DNA from: Nitrospinota bacterium
GTDB taxonomy: Bacteria > Nitrospinota_A > UBA7883 > JADGGD01
Assembly: GCA_015229165.1 (NCBI GenBank)
Contig: JADGCD010000113.1
Location: 1 to 7,213, forward strand
Direction of reading: 5' to 3'
DNA length: 7,213 nucleotides
A program made the position numbers and the translations under genes. The notes beneath the pieces were generated by a model. The model saw only the letters and a program-made list of their open reading frames with translations. It was not told the origin of the DNA and made no database searches. Shown one piece after another: positions 1-6,945 of this stretch (position 1 is its first letter; every line of letters begins with the position of its first letter).

Positions 1-790
1 GGAGAAAGTGGGCCACCGCCACCCCCCACCGCATCGCGCCGATCTCTTTCTTGGCGGCGGCGTCGAAATATTCCTTGGTGTTGTAGTGGGCGTAGGAGCA
101 ACCGGTGTCGGTCAGCATGATTTCGTCGCTGCGGAACCCGGTGGCGGTCCGAAGGCTCGTGGAGCGCCAGGCGGTGTCGTTGAACCGGAAGGTCAGCGCC
201 TTGACCGCAAAGGCGACCGCCGTGAAGCCGATGGCCGCCCGCACGGTCGTCAGAATCACCGCCGACGGGGCCCCAACGATCTGGAACGTCGCGCCCAGCG
301 CCACGGCGCCGGTCGCCAGCCCCAGCAGGACGAAGTTGAGCGGGGTGTAAGGGGTGGCCCATTCGCGGATCGACTTCACCACGGCGTAGATCATCCCCTG
401 CGCCACCGAGAGCGCGATCCCGGACGCCACCCCGGTGACGCCGACGACGGTCCGCACCACGCCGGTGACGCCGATGAGGGTAAGCCCGCCATACATCACC
501 ACCGCGCCCAGGAAGACGGGGAGAAGAAGCGCCTCCCGCGAGAGCCACGAGAACCGCCACTGGGCGAAGGCCTTGGCGGCCCGCTGCTTGTTGTGGAGGT
601 GGAGGAACGAGGCGCCCGCGCCCGCGCCGCCGAAAGCGGCCGCCAGCGCACACGCCGCAGCCACCTGCCACGGGTTCACCCCCCGGTCGGCCAGGGGGGA
701 GACGAGGTCAAAACCGACGAGGAAAAAGAAGATCCCCTGCCCCACCCCCGCAAGTACGGTCAGGATGATGATCGACCATTCGGGACGCAT
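1..790 (-). CDS. soeC: DmsC/SoeC-type membrane anchor subunit (C-terminus cut by window edge)
   Basis: This is the membrane anchor of the molybdoenzyme encoded just upstream; such subunits pass electrons between the iron-sulfur subunit and the quinone pool. 263 residues are visible, read from the ATG at 788-790, and the gene runs off the left edge. Hydrophobic segments lie at about residues 5-28, 41-63, 87-107, 108-137, 151-173 and 177-199, with another starting at the edge. The loop after the second segment carries HLHN (64-67) and the run SWLSRE (81-86), which I recognise from the DmsC family. The stretch around IREW-TPYTP (141-150) also fits that family. An AGGAG ribosome site overlaps the soeB stop codon, and only 12 bases separate the genes, so it is translated as part of the operon. 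Family assignment is firm. The soeC name depends on the whole operon being sulfite dehydrogenase rather than a DMSO- or polysulfide-type reductase. Confidence 0.8.
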   Translation of the reverse strand, partial: MRPEWSIIILTVLAGVGQGIFFFLVGFDLVSPLADRGVNPWQVAAACALAAAFGGAGAGASFLHLHNKQRAAKAFAQWRFSWLSREALLLPVFLGAVVMYGGLTLIGVTGVVRTVVGVTGVASGIALSVAQGMIYAVVKSIREWATPYTPLNFVLLGLATGAVALGATFQIVGAPSAVILTTVRAAIGFTAVAFAVKALTFRFNDTAWRSTSLRTATGFRSDEIMLTDTGCSYAHYNTKEYFDAAAKKEIGAMRWGVAVAHFL

Positions 791-802
791 GTTTCTTTCT
801 CC

Positions 803-1537
803 TCAACCGGAAGTGGACGAGTGGTCTTCGTACCCGATGGTCGGTTTCCCGTCGGCGGGGCGGGCCGTGGCCATGGCCCCCCGCAGGACGGTGATCCGGT
901 CGGACTGGATGTCGTAGGTGGAGCGCCGGTGGGGGAGATAATGGTTGGCCGGGTTGGCGCCCGACTCGGGCATCATCTGGTACCCCTGCTTTTCGAGAAT
1001 CGCCCTCCCGGCTTCGCTGGCCGGGTCGTTGACGTCGCCGAAGATGCGCGCCCCCGTCGGGCAGGCGATGACGCAGGCCGGTTTTCGCATCTCCTCCGGC
1101 AGGCTCTCGTCGTAGATCCGGTCGACGCAGAGGGTGCATTTCTTCATGACCCCCTCGTGGAAGTCGAACTCCCGGCAGCCGTAGGGGCAGGCCCACGAGC
1201 AATATTTGCAGCCGATGCACTCGTCGTAATCGACCAGCACGATGCCGTCTTCGGCCCGTTTGTGCGACGCGCCGGTGGGGCAGACGCCGACGCAGGGGGC
1301 GTCAACGCAGTGCATGCACGACTTGGGGAGGTGGACCACATCGACGCCGGGGAAGACGCCGACCTCGTAGGTCTGCACCCGGTTGAACCAGACCCCGTCC
1401 GGCTCCTTGCCGTAGGGCGACTCCTCCGTGAGGGGGCCGAACTGGCCGGAGGTGTTCCACGATTTGCAGTTGACGGCGCAGGCGTGGCAACCGACGCACT
1501 TGTTCAGGTCGATGACCAGGGCGAGCTGGCAGGACAT
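803..1537 (-). CDS. soeB: Four-cluster [4Fe-4S] ferredoxin-like electron-transfer subunit (SoeB-like)
   Basis: This 244-residue iron-sulfur subunit relays electrons between the molybdenum subunit and the membrane anchor on the cytoplasmic side. Four cysteine groups are visible: C14/C17/C20/C24, C74/C77/C82/C86, C107/C110/C113/C117, and C134/C137 with C155/C159. This is the usual layout of DmsB/PsrB/SoeB proteins with four [4Fe-4S] clusters. The N-terminus has no signal peptide. The segment VDYDECIGCKYCSWACPYG (103-121) is typical of the family, and the insert between the first and second groups (WNTSG to FNRVQTYEVG) resembles SoeB proteins as I remember them. The ATG at 1535-1537 follows the soeA stop by only two bases. 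An AAGGGGGGAA ribosome site lies inside the end of soeA, so translation is probably coupled. The function is clear; the exact substrate of the complex is inferred. Confidence 0.85.
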   Translation of the reverse strand: MSCQLALVIDLNKCVGCHACAVNCKSWNTSGQFGPLTEESPYGKEPDGVWFNRVQTYEVGVFPGVDVVHLPKSCMHCVDAPCVGVCPTGASHKRAEDGIVLVDYDECIGCKYCSWACPYGCREFDFHEGVMKKCTLCVDRIYDESLPEEMRKPACVIACPTGARIFGDVNDPASEAGRAILEKQGYQMMPESGANPANHYLPHRRSTYDIQSDRITVLRGAMATARPADGKPTIGYEDHSSTSG

Positions 1538-1539
1538 GG

Positions 1540-4434
1540 TCAGTTCCCCCCTTTCGTCTTGGAGGTGTAGCGCAACAGCGTGGCCGCCGGGGGGATGTGG
1601 GCCGGTCGCTTGAGCGGTTCGAACTGGGGCCAATGCCCCTCCTCGTCGGCTTTCCAGATGCGAACGCGCAGGTCGTACCACCCGGCCTGCCCGGTGATCG
1701 GGTCGGAGTTGCTGATACGCTCCTTCGGCGCTTCGGGGTTGTCGATCTCTTCGCTGATGACATGGTTGAGCAGGAACCCCTTTTTCGCTTCGTCGGCGTC
1801 TTTCGAGAGGTTCCAGGCGCCTGCCATCTTGCCGATGCCGTTCCAGGTCCAGACGGTGTCGGGCTGGACGGCGTGGGTCAGCTTCATCTGAACCCGGATT
1901 TTGCGCCCGTGGGTCGACTCCACCCAGACCCAGTCCATGTTCGCCAGCCCCAGTTTGTTGGCCAGGATCGGGTTCATGTAGAGGAAGTTCTGCCCGATGA
2001 TCTGCCGAAGCCAGGCGTTCTGCGAGTCCCATGCGTGGTACATCGGCATGGGGCGCTGGGTGATGGCGTGAATCGGATATTTGGTCCGGTCGGTCATGGC
2101 GTCCTCCAGCGGCGGATACCAGGTCGGCAACGGATCGAAATACTTCAGCAACCGGGCCTTTTGCGCGTCGGTGGCCGGTTGTTTCCCTTTGCGCTGTCCC
2201 TTGGCGGCCAGCCGGAACCGCTGGAGCTGCTCCGAGTAGATCTTCATGATGATCGGCTCGTTGTACTTGATCAGCTTGTGATCCATCGCCCAGTTGAGAT
2301 ACCCCTGGTTGAGGTTCCTCATCCACTGGTGGCTCTCTTCCAGCTCCAGCCGGTAGAAACAACCGTTCTCGATGTACTTCTCCCACTGGTTCGGGTTGGG
2401 ATAGCCGACGATTTCGTCCTCGCCGTCGGCGCCGCGCCAGCCGGAGAGAAAGCCGATCGACTTGTCGGGCAGCGGCGAGAAGTTGATGATGAAATCCTTG
2501 TAGTCCTTGAACAGCGGCGTGCCGTGGTCGTCGCAGAATCCTTGCAGCCCCAGACGGTTGGCCAGCTTGATGAGGGTCTCCTGGAACGGCTCGCACCCTT
2601 CCGGTTTCGGCAAGATCGGCTGGCGGATCGAATCGACCACCGCGTCGAACTCGGAGATGGGGCGGTCGAGCAGCGAGATGACGTCGTACCGCTCCAGATA
2701 GGTGGTGTCGGGAAGGACGAGGTCGGAGTAGGCCACCTGCTCGGAGAAAAAGGCGTCGCTGGTGACGAGGAAGGGGATCCGGTAGGTTCCGTCCGGCTTC
2801 TTGGCGGTCAGCATCTCCAACACGCCGCTGGTGTTCATGGTGGAGTTCCACGCCATGTTGGCCATGAAGATGATCAGCGTGTCGATCTCGTACGGGTCGC
2901 CCTTGTAGGCGTTGGTGATGACGTTTTGCAGCATCCCGTGGGCGGTAAGGGGGAACTCCCACGAATAGGCCTTGTCGATGCGGACCGGGCTGCCGTCGGC
3001 GTTGACCAGCAGGTTGTCGGGGCTGGTGGGGAAGCCCAGCTCCGGGTTGGGAAGCGGGGTGTTCGGCCTGATCAGCGCCGGGTCGTCGATCGGCTTGGGG
3101 CAGGGGGGGATGGGGCGGGGATACGGCGGTTTGTGCCGGAAGCCGCCGGGACGGTCGATGATGCCAAGACACATCATCAGGGTCGACAGGGCGCGCGCGG
3201 TCTGGAAGCCGTTGCTGTGGGCGGCGATCCCCCGCATGGCATGGACCGACACCGGCGCGCCGGAGATGCTCGTGTGGTGGACGCCGTAGACGTCGGTCCA
3301 CTCGATGGGGAGCGTCACCTTCTCGTCCCGGGCGATGATCCCCATCTCCAGCGCGATCCGCTCGATCTGCGCCGCCGGCAGGGTGGTGATCTGCGAGACC
3401 TTCTCGGGGGAGTAGTCGGCCAGCGCAAGCTCCGCCAGCAGTTGGAAGGCCGGTTTTACCCGCTTCCCGTCCGGGGCGGTGAAGGTCCCCGTAAGCGCCG
3501 GTTTGACCCCTTTGGTCCCGAACCTGGCCGGGCGACCGCTGTTCTCGTCCCAGACGTAGTTGACCTGCCGGTCGTTGTCGGTGAAGGCGCCCTCCTGCCA
3601 GAAGAGCCCCTCGTCCTCCCCCCCTTCGTCCATGACGACGAGCTGGGCGGCGTTGGTGGCGGTGGCGAGGAACTCCCGGTCGTAGAGACCGTTTTTGATG
3701 AGGACGTGGATCATGCCGAGGATCAGGGCGCCGTCGGTTCCGGGGCGGACCGGCATCCATTCGTCGGCGGTGGCGCCGTAGCCCGACTGGACCGGGTTGA
3801 CGACGACCAGCTTCCCCCCCCGCTCCTTCAGCTTGCCGATGCCGATCTTGAAGGGGTTTGAGTCATGATCCTCCGCGACACCGAGCATCAGGAGATATTT
3901 CGTCCGGTCCCAGTCGGGGCCGCCGAACTCCCAGCCGGTGCCGCCGATGGAGTAGATCATGCCGGTGGCCATGTTGACCGAGCAGAACCCGCCGTGGGCG
4001 GCGAAGTTGGGGGTCCCGAACTGCTTTGCCCAGGTGGCGGTCAGCGCCTGCATCTGGTCGCGGCCGGTGAAGAAAGCCAGCTTCTTCGGGTCGGTCTCCC
4101 GGATTTTCTTGAGCCGCGCCCCGAGAAGGTCGTAGACCCGCTCCCAGCTTATCTCCTCCCACTCCCCGGCGCCCCGTTCGGTCCCTTCCTTGCGCAAGAG
4201 CGGGCGGGTGATCCGGGCGGGGCTGATCTGCTTCATGAGCCCGGCGGAGCCTTTGGCGCAAAGCACCCCCTGGTTGACCGGGTGGTCCGGGTTCCCCTGG
4301 ATGTAGCGGATCTTGTCGTTTTCCAGGTGAACCATGATGCCGCAACGGCAGGCGCACATGTAGCAGGTGGAGAACTTGATGTCCTCCCCTTCTTTCAGTT
4401 TGTGGCCGTGGACTTCCTTGACATACTCGGACAT
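1540..4434 (-). CDS. soeA: Molybdopterin oxidoreductase catalytic subunit, probable cytoplasmic sulfite dehydrogenase SoeA
   Basis: This 964-residue protein belongs to the DMSO reductase superfamily and is the first gene of the operon. The N-terminal domain has a [4Fe-4S] site, C24-x2-C27-x3-C31-x27-C59, with a lysine (K61) two residues later. The catalytic domain includes FFTGRDQ (121-127), GGFCSVN (148-154) and RPGTDGA (230-236). C151 is the likely protein ligand to molybdenum. A C-terminal domain that would cap the bis-MGD cofactor follows. There is no twin-arginine signal, so the protein should stay in the cytoplasm, unlike PsrA, PhsA or DmsA. From memory, the CYMCACRCG motif with VNQGVLCAKGSAG, together with the partner subunits, matches SoeA, which oxidises sulfite to sulfate in the cytoplasm and feeds the quinone pool. 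The start is supported by an AGAGGG ribosome site just upstream. Superfamily membership is certain; the substrate is inferred, and a reductase or another sulfur substrate cannot be excluded. Confidence 0.8.
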   Translation of the reverse strand: MSEYVKEVHGHKLKEGEDIKFSTCYMCACRCGIMVHLENDKIRYIQGNPDHPVNQGVLCAKGSAGLMKQISPARITRPLLRKEGTERGAGEWEEISWERVYDLLGARLKKIRETDPKKLAFFTGRDQMQALTATWAKQFGTPNFAAHGGFCSVNMATGMIYSIGGTGWEFGGPDWDRTKYLLMLGVAEDHDSNPFKIGIGKLKERGGKLVVVNPVQSGYGATADEWMPVRPGTDGALILGMIHVLIKNGLYDREFLATATNAAQLVVMDEGGEDEGLFWQEGAFTDNDRQVNYVWDENSGRPARFGTKGVKPALTGTFTAPDGKRVKPAFQLLAELALADYSPEKVSQITTLPAAQIERIALEMGIIARDEKVTLPIEWTDVYGVHHTSISGAPVSVHAMRGIAAHSNGFQTARALSTLMMCLGIIDRPGGFRHKPPYPRPIPPCPKPIDDPALIRPNTPLPNPELGFPTSPDNLLVNADGSPVRIDKAYSWEFPLTAHGMLQNVITNAYKGDPYEIDTLIIFMANMAWNSTMNTSGVLEMLTAKKPDGTYRIPFLVTSDAFFSEQVAYSDLVLPDTTYLERYDVISLLDRPISEFDAVVDSIRQPILPKPEGCEPFQETLIKLANRLGLQGFCDDHGTPLFKDYKDFIINFSPLPDKSIGFLSGWRGADGEDEIVGYPNPNQWEKYIENGCFYRLELEESHQWMRNLNQGYLNWAMDHKLIKYNEPIIMKIYSEQLQRFRLAAKGQRKGKQPATDAQKARLLKYFDPLPTWYPPLEDAMTDRTKYPIHAITQRPMPMYHAWDSQNAWLRQIIGQNFLYMNPILANKLGLANMDWVWVESTHGRKIRVQMKLTHAVQPDTVWTWNGIGKMAGAWNLSKDADEAKKGFLLNHVISEEIDNPEAPKERISNSDPITGQAGWYDLRVRIWKADEEGHWPQFEPLKRPAHIPPAATLLRYTSKTKGGN

Positions 4435-4588
4435 GGCGCCCTCTTTCGTTGTCGGTCGGCTCGGCGCGGGGACGGACGGCCCGCCACTGCGCTCTTCGCT
4501 CCCGTCGAGTGTGGCAGGAATCCCCCCCCATAATCCAATCGGAAATGGGAATAACCGTATCCACTATGATGTATGCGGACGGTAAAGG

Positions 4589-4617
4589 GATTCATCGGCC
4601 CCCCGATGGCCTATACT
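4589..4617 (+). promoter_or_regulatory. Candidate promoter for the two small plus-strand genes
   Basis: TATACT at 4612-4617 is a five-of-six match to the -10 consensus and sits about 23 bases before the preferred start codon at 4640, so the leader would be short. The -35 is weak: GATTCA at 4589-4594 with 17-base spacing, or TTCATC at 4591-4596 with 15. An activator or an alternative sigma factor could be needed. The inverted repeat at 4593-4608 overlaps it. Confidence 0.35.
4593..4608. repeat. Perfect 6-bp inverted repeat, possible operator
   Basis: CATCGG at 4593-4598 and CCGATG at 4603-4608 form a perfect inverted repeat around a CCCC spacer. It lies in the -35 to -10 interval of the candidate plus-strand promoter, where a regulator could bind. 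It is short, and in GC-rich DNA could arise by chance; no U-tract follows, so it is not a terminator. Confidence 0.35.
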
Positions 4618-4622
4618 GTCGG

Positions 4623-4630
4623 GAGGGAGG
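4623..4630 (+). promoter_or_regulatory. Ribosome binding site that decides the start at 4640
   Basis: A GAGGGAGG tract ends directly against an ATG at 4631, leaving no spacing for that codon. The in-frame ATG at 4640 lies nine bases after the tract, an acceptable distance. The second ATG is therefore preferred as the start of the following gene. Confidence 0.6.
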
Positions 4631-4639
4631 ATGACAACG

Positions 4640-4924
4640 ATGAGCCATGTGCCCGGCGCCGGGCCGGTGGGACAGAAGATACTGACGCTCTGGCGGCAGC
4701 GGTACCCCGCCCGTCTGGCGGAGTTGGACGCCGCCGGGACGCTGGCCCCCCGGTTGCTGGCGGCGCAGGCGGAAGCCGCCCGCCAGTTCGACGCCGTGAA
4801 GGCCCGGATGGAGAAGGAAAACCCCCTCCACCCCCACCCGACCATGCTCGACCGGATCGACTATTACAAGCTGATCGAAGCCGATGCGTGGGACGAGGTG
4901 GCCCGCACGGTTCCGGCGCCATGA
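4640..4924 (+). CDS. Small hypothetical helical protein (94 residues)
   Basis: I do not recognise this protein. It is soluble, with no signal peptide or membrane segment, and looks mostly helical: an amphipathic stretch at about 10-30 (GQKILTLWRQRYPARLAELD), an alanine-rich charged helix at about 36-60, then a proline/histidine turn (NPLHPHP, 61-67) and a C-terminal helix (about 70-90) with DYYK and WDEV. It has no cysteines and no nucleotide-binding or helix-turn-helix motif I can name. GC content and third-position bias match the surrounding chromosome, and the frame has a good ribosome site, so it is probably a real gene. An upstream in-frame ATG at 4631 would add three residues but is too close to the ribosome site. 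It is followed after 30 bases by a membrane protein gene on the same strand, likely in one operon, and is divergent from soeABC, so shared regulation is possible but unproven. Confidence 0.6.
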   Translation: MSHVPGAGPVGQKILTLWRQRYPARLAELDAAGTLAPRLLAAQAEAARQFDAVKARMEKENPLHPHPTMLDRIDYYKLIEADAWDEVARTVPAP

Positions 4925-4954
4925 TCTGTTCAACACCCTGACGGGAGAGCCACG

Positions 4955-5479
4955 ATGAATCCAGACAAGACCGGCGATGACCTGCCCCAACGTCTCTTCA
5001 CCCTGACGCTGATCTGGGCCTCCCTGACCATCAGTGTGGGATTCTACGCGCTGGTTCTCTATTTGCTCGACGGCAACGGGGCGCTCCCCATGGCCGCGCT
5101 GGACGGGGAGTCGACCACGTCGGTGACGCTGGCCCTGCTGGTGACGGCGGCGATCGGAGGATCGTCGGTCTTCACCCTGCCGGGGCTCCTGATGAAACCG
5201 GAGACGCTGCGGGCGCGGTTCCGGGCCAAGGGGATCGATCCGGCCTCCCTCGACCGGGATCGTCTGGCGACGGCGCTCTTCCCCCAATATCAGGCCATCG
5301 GCATCGTCCGGTGGGCCATGGGGGAGAGCGTGGGGCTCATGGGACTGGTGGCGGCCCTGCTGACCGGCCTTGGACCGCTCCCTTACGGACTGCTGGGCGC
5401 CTCGGCGGCGCTCTTGGTCGTCACCCGCCCCTCGCGGGCGGGGCTGGACGCGCTGGTGACGGCGGTCCGGGGGATCTGA
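4955..5479 (+). CDS. Hypothetical integral membrane protein with about four membrane segments (174 residues)
   Basis: I cannot name this protein. Hydrophobic segments lie at about residues 15-38, 56-78, 114-138 and 141-157. A charged loop (about 81-110) separates the second and third. The third segment carries an intramembrane acidic residue in RWAMGESVGL (E124), a feature of some ion-coupled or helix-packing membrane proteins. The pairing of hairpins vaguely recalls ATP-synthase c-type or other small four-helix proteins, but this is an impression, not an assignment. A GGGAGAG ribosome site precedes the ATG at 4955 by about five bases. It lies 30 bases after the 94-residue gene, so the two are probably co-transcribed. 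Base composition is strongly GC-rich (47 of 60 in 5401-5460), like the soe operon and unlike the gene that follows. It converges with the AT-rich minus-strand gene on its right. Confidence 0.7.
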   Translation: MNPDKTGDDLPQRLFTLTLIWASLTISVGFYALVLYLLDGNGALPMAALDGESTTSVTLALLVTAAIGGSSVFTLPGLLMKPETLRARFRAKGIDPASLDRDRLATALFPQYQAIGIVRWAMGESVGLMGLVAALLTGLGPLPYGLLGASAALLVVTRPSRAGLDALVTAVRGI

Positions 5480-5480
5480 G

Positions 5481-5500
5481 CGCCTGCGCGGGGGCGGGCG
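5481..5500 (+). terminator. Weak hairpin just after the membrane gene, possible terminator
   Basis: CGCCTGC (5481-5487) can pair with GCGGGCG (5494-5500) over seven base pairs, including one G-U wobble, with a six-base loop, starting two bases after the stop codon. No T-run follows, so it is not a classical intrinsic terminator. It could still end transcription of the small-gene operon before the convergent gene or stabilise the 3' end. Confidence 0.3.
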
Positions 5501-5534
5501 TGATGTAAAGATAATTGACCACTTGCTTTAACTA

Positions 5535-6830
5535 TTATTCGACAGGTTCAGCAATTTTTGTTTTTTCAACGCCGCCCCTTCGCTCCTTTATCAAAGCCAC
5601 TATTTCGCTCATAGGGGAAACATGGTCATTTTTTACATCAAACAGCCTTACCGGATTTTCACCTAAATGCGCGATTGCCACCTCAAGTAACTCTTGTTTT
5701 AGGGTCTCATCAACGGCCTCGGCCTGTTTTCTATATCCTTCATAAGCCATTGCTGACGTGTACTTGTATGCATAATCCTCTCTAATACGAGAGTGGTAGC
5801 CAAGTTTTTTGGAAAAACTCCATGCGATCCACACGAGTGGGGCAACTATTGGCAGACGACTAAATAGTTCGGGATAATTTACTTCTCCTTTCGATAATCC
5901 GGATTCCCACAGAAGGCCCGCAGAGACTAAAGCAGTCACGATGAGAGAACCTGTTAAGCCCCATTCAGATGTTCTCACGGCCTTATCAAGCTCCTCCTTC
6001 CGCTCTTTGAAAGAGCTGGCCATACTGGCCCGATTGGATTCGCCAATAAGAGCCCGTACTTCCTCTTGCTGGTTTTTAATTACATCTTGAATAGAAAAAA
6101 GGCTTTCTGCGATTTTCCTCGATTGAATATCACGGCTTTCGATGCCAGTCGAAAGGGTTGCAAAATCATCCTCATGCTTCAAGTATTTCGCTTCAAGTGC
6201 TTCAATTGATTCCCTTTTTTTCTCAAGTTCTGCTGCGTATTGCTCTACCCTCTCATAGTCATCTTCAATACTCCTGGCATTGCTTTGAGACAGTTCCGCC
6301 AATTCGTTACATTTTTCATTGGCTTTTTGCGTGCTTTTTTCATCTGTCAAAATGGCCGCAAGTGCGCTTTCGACCTCACTTTGCGTTTTGGTAAGTTCAG
6401 AAAGCGTTGCAGAATATTTCTCCTTTATGTCGCCCAGAACTCTTAAATCACTTTTTAGTTGCGCAATTTCATCTTCACTACGAATGGCCTCATCGACCAC
6501 AAGCAAATAGGTCCTTCTGATGGCATACTGAATTGCCTCAATATCGTTTAAGAACTTATCAAATTGAGCTACTTTATCCTTGGTGTCAATATCCTTATTT
6601 AGATACGAATGAGCTGAATCCTTGTATTTTGCCAGTTTTCTCTTGAGCAAAACTACCTCAAAAGTCTCTTTCCTTTCCTCCAATTCTTCAAGCATGTTGT
6701 AGCTTTGTGAAAGGGATCCAAGAATCCCAGATCTAGAAATCCCCTCATATCCAAAAATATCATTTTCATCAGGAAGCTTCTCTTCCACAGACTTGCGCAA
6801 CCATGACAGAGAAGTTCTTAATCCTTTCAT
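5535..6830 (-). CDS. Coiled-coil membrane protein of unknown function in AT-rich island
   Basis: This 431-residue protein has three visible parts. A charged N-terminal region (about 1-110) contains helices around 45-70 and 85-110. A long, heptad-like coiled coil rich in E, K, L and Q runs from about 112 to 285. A C-terminal part has two membrane segments at about 291-308 and 322-340, followed by a cytosolic-looking tail with YHSRIREDYAYKYTSAMAYEGYR (345-367) and ENPVRLFD (391-398). That tail recalls the C-terminus of uncharacterised bacterial coiled-coil membrane proteins seen in accessory regions, but I cannot name a family with confidence. There is no nuclease, ATPase, kinase or toxin motif and no signal peptide. 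The start is well supported by GGAGG six bases before the ATG. Its AT-rich composition contrasts with every neighbour, and it stands alone between convergent and terminator-bounded genes, so it appears to be an acquired single-gene cargo. Role unknown; membrane sensing or scaffolding is a guess. Confidence 0.8.
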   Translation of the reverse strand: MKGLRTSLSWLRKSVEEKLPDENDIFGYEGISRSGILGSLSQSYNMLEELEERKETFEVVLLKRKLAKYKDSAHSYLNKDIDTKDKVAQFDKFLNDIEAIQYAIRRTYLLVVDEAIRSEDEIAQLKSDLRVLGDIKEKYSATLSELTKTQSEVESALAAILTDEKSTQKANEKCNELAELSQSNARSIEDDYERVEQYAAELEKKRESIEALEAKYLKHEDDFATLSTGIESRDIQSRKIAESLFSIQDVIKNQQEEVRALIGESNRASMASSFKERKEELDKAVRTSEWGLTGSLIVTALVSAGLLWESGLSKGEVNYPELFSRLPIVAPLVWIAWSFSKKLGYHSRIREDYAYKYTSAMAYEGYRKQAEAVDETLKQELLEVAIAHLGENPVRLFDVKNDHVSPMSEIVALIKERRGGVEKTKIAEPVE

Positions 6831-6854
6831 AAACTTCCTCCAGATTGACTATTA

Positions 6855-6882
6855 AACATAACAAAGTATGGCACACTTTACA
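6855..6882 (-). promoter_or_regulatory. Candidate promoter for the coiled-coil gene
   Basis: Read on the minus strand, TGTAAA (6877-6882) and TATGTT (6855-6860) are spaced by 16 bases. The -10 is preceded by TGT, giving an extended -10 (TGn). Matches to consensus are only moderate. The region is AT-rich and lies 25-50 bases upstream of the start codon, in the right place and direction. Confidence 0.35.
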
Positions 6883-6945
6883 CCGCATTCGCGCGGAGAG
6901 CATCAATATTCGGCCATTCCCAATCTCTGTTTCTGAGAATGACGC

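Larger units (their letters stand above)
4435..4639. other. Divergent intergenic region between soeA and the small-gene pair
   Basis: About 200 bases separate the divergent starts of soeA (minus) and the 94-residue gene (plus), so promoters for both directions should lie here. It contains a run of eight C at about 4522-4529, a perfect inverted repeat (4593-4608) and a plausible plus-strand -10 box. I could not find a convincing minus-strand -35/-10 pair for the soe operon. The nearest are partial matches, such as TTTACC read on the minus strand around 4582-4587. There is no clear sigma-54 motif or FNR-type palindrome. Short reading frames crossing the region look like shadows. Confidence 0.6.
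5504..6890. other. AT-rich island, probably horizontally acquired
   Basis: Composition changes sharply at about 5503 and back at about 6890-6950. A counted block inside (6301-6360) has 22 of 60 G+C, while 5401-5460 has 47 of 60. The island holds one gene with its own ribosome site and AT-rich upstream region. There is no integrase, transposase, tRNA or clear direct repeat at its ends in this window. Edges are estimated by eye. Confidence 0.6.

Noticed and set aside
8..1570. Plus-strand open frame of 520 codons opposite soeC and soeB
   Set aside because: Low-complexity, arginine/glycine/proline-rich translation, antisense to two recognisable genes; a GC-driven shadow.
803..3760. Minus-strand frame of 985 codons appearing to fuse a long N-terminal part to the FeS subunit
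   Set aside because: Only the last 244 codons are real (soeB from 1537). The part before is an out-of-frame reading of soeA with low-complexity sequence, and soeB has its own ribosome site and start.
1597..3861. Very long plus-strand open frame (754 codons) opposite soeA
   Set aside because: It lies fully antisense to a clear molybdoenzyme gene. Its translation is rich in R, G, V, D and P with no domain, as expected when a GC-rich gene is read on the other strand.
4501..4600. Possible sigma-54 or FNR-type site upstream of soeA
   Set aside because: Neither a GG/GC -24/-12 pair with correct spacing nor a TTGAT-N4-ATCAA palindrome is present.
4592..5287. Minus-strand frame of 231 codons opposite the two small plus-strand genes
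   Set aside because: Its translation is rich in R, G, Q and H with no membrane or domain pattern. The plus strand has ribosome sites, sensible spacing and clear membrane segments.
5504..6945. CRISPR array, tRNA or insertion sequence associated with the AT-rich island
   Set aside because: No regularly spaced repeats, no cloverleaf-like sequence, and no transposase or integrase motif was seen.
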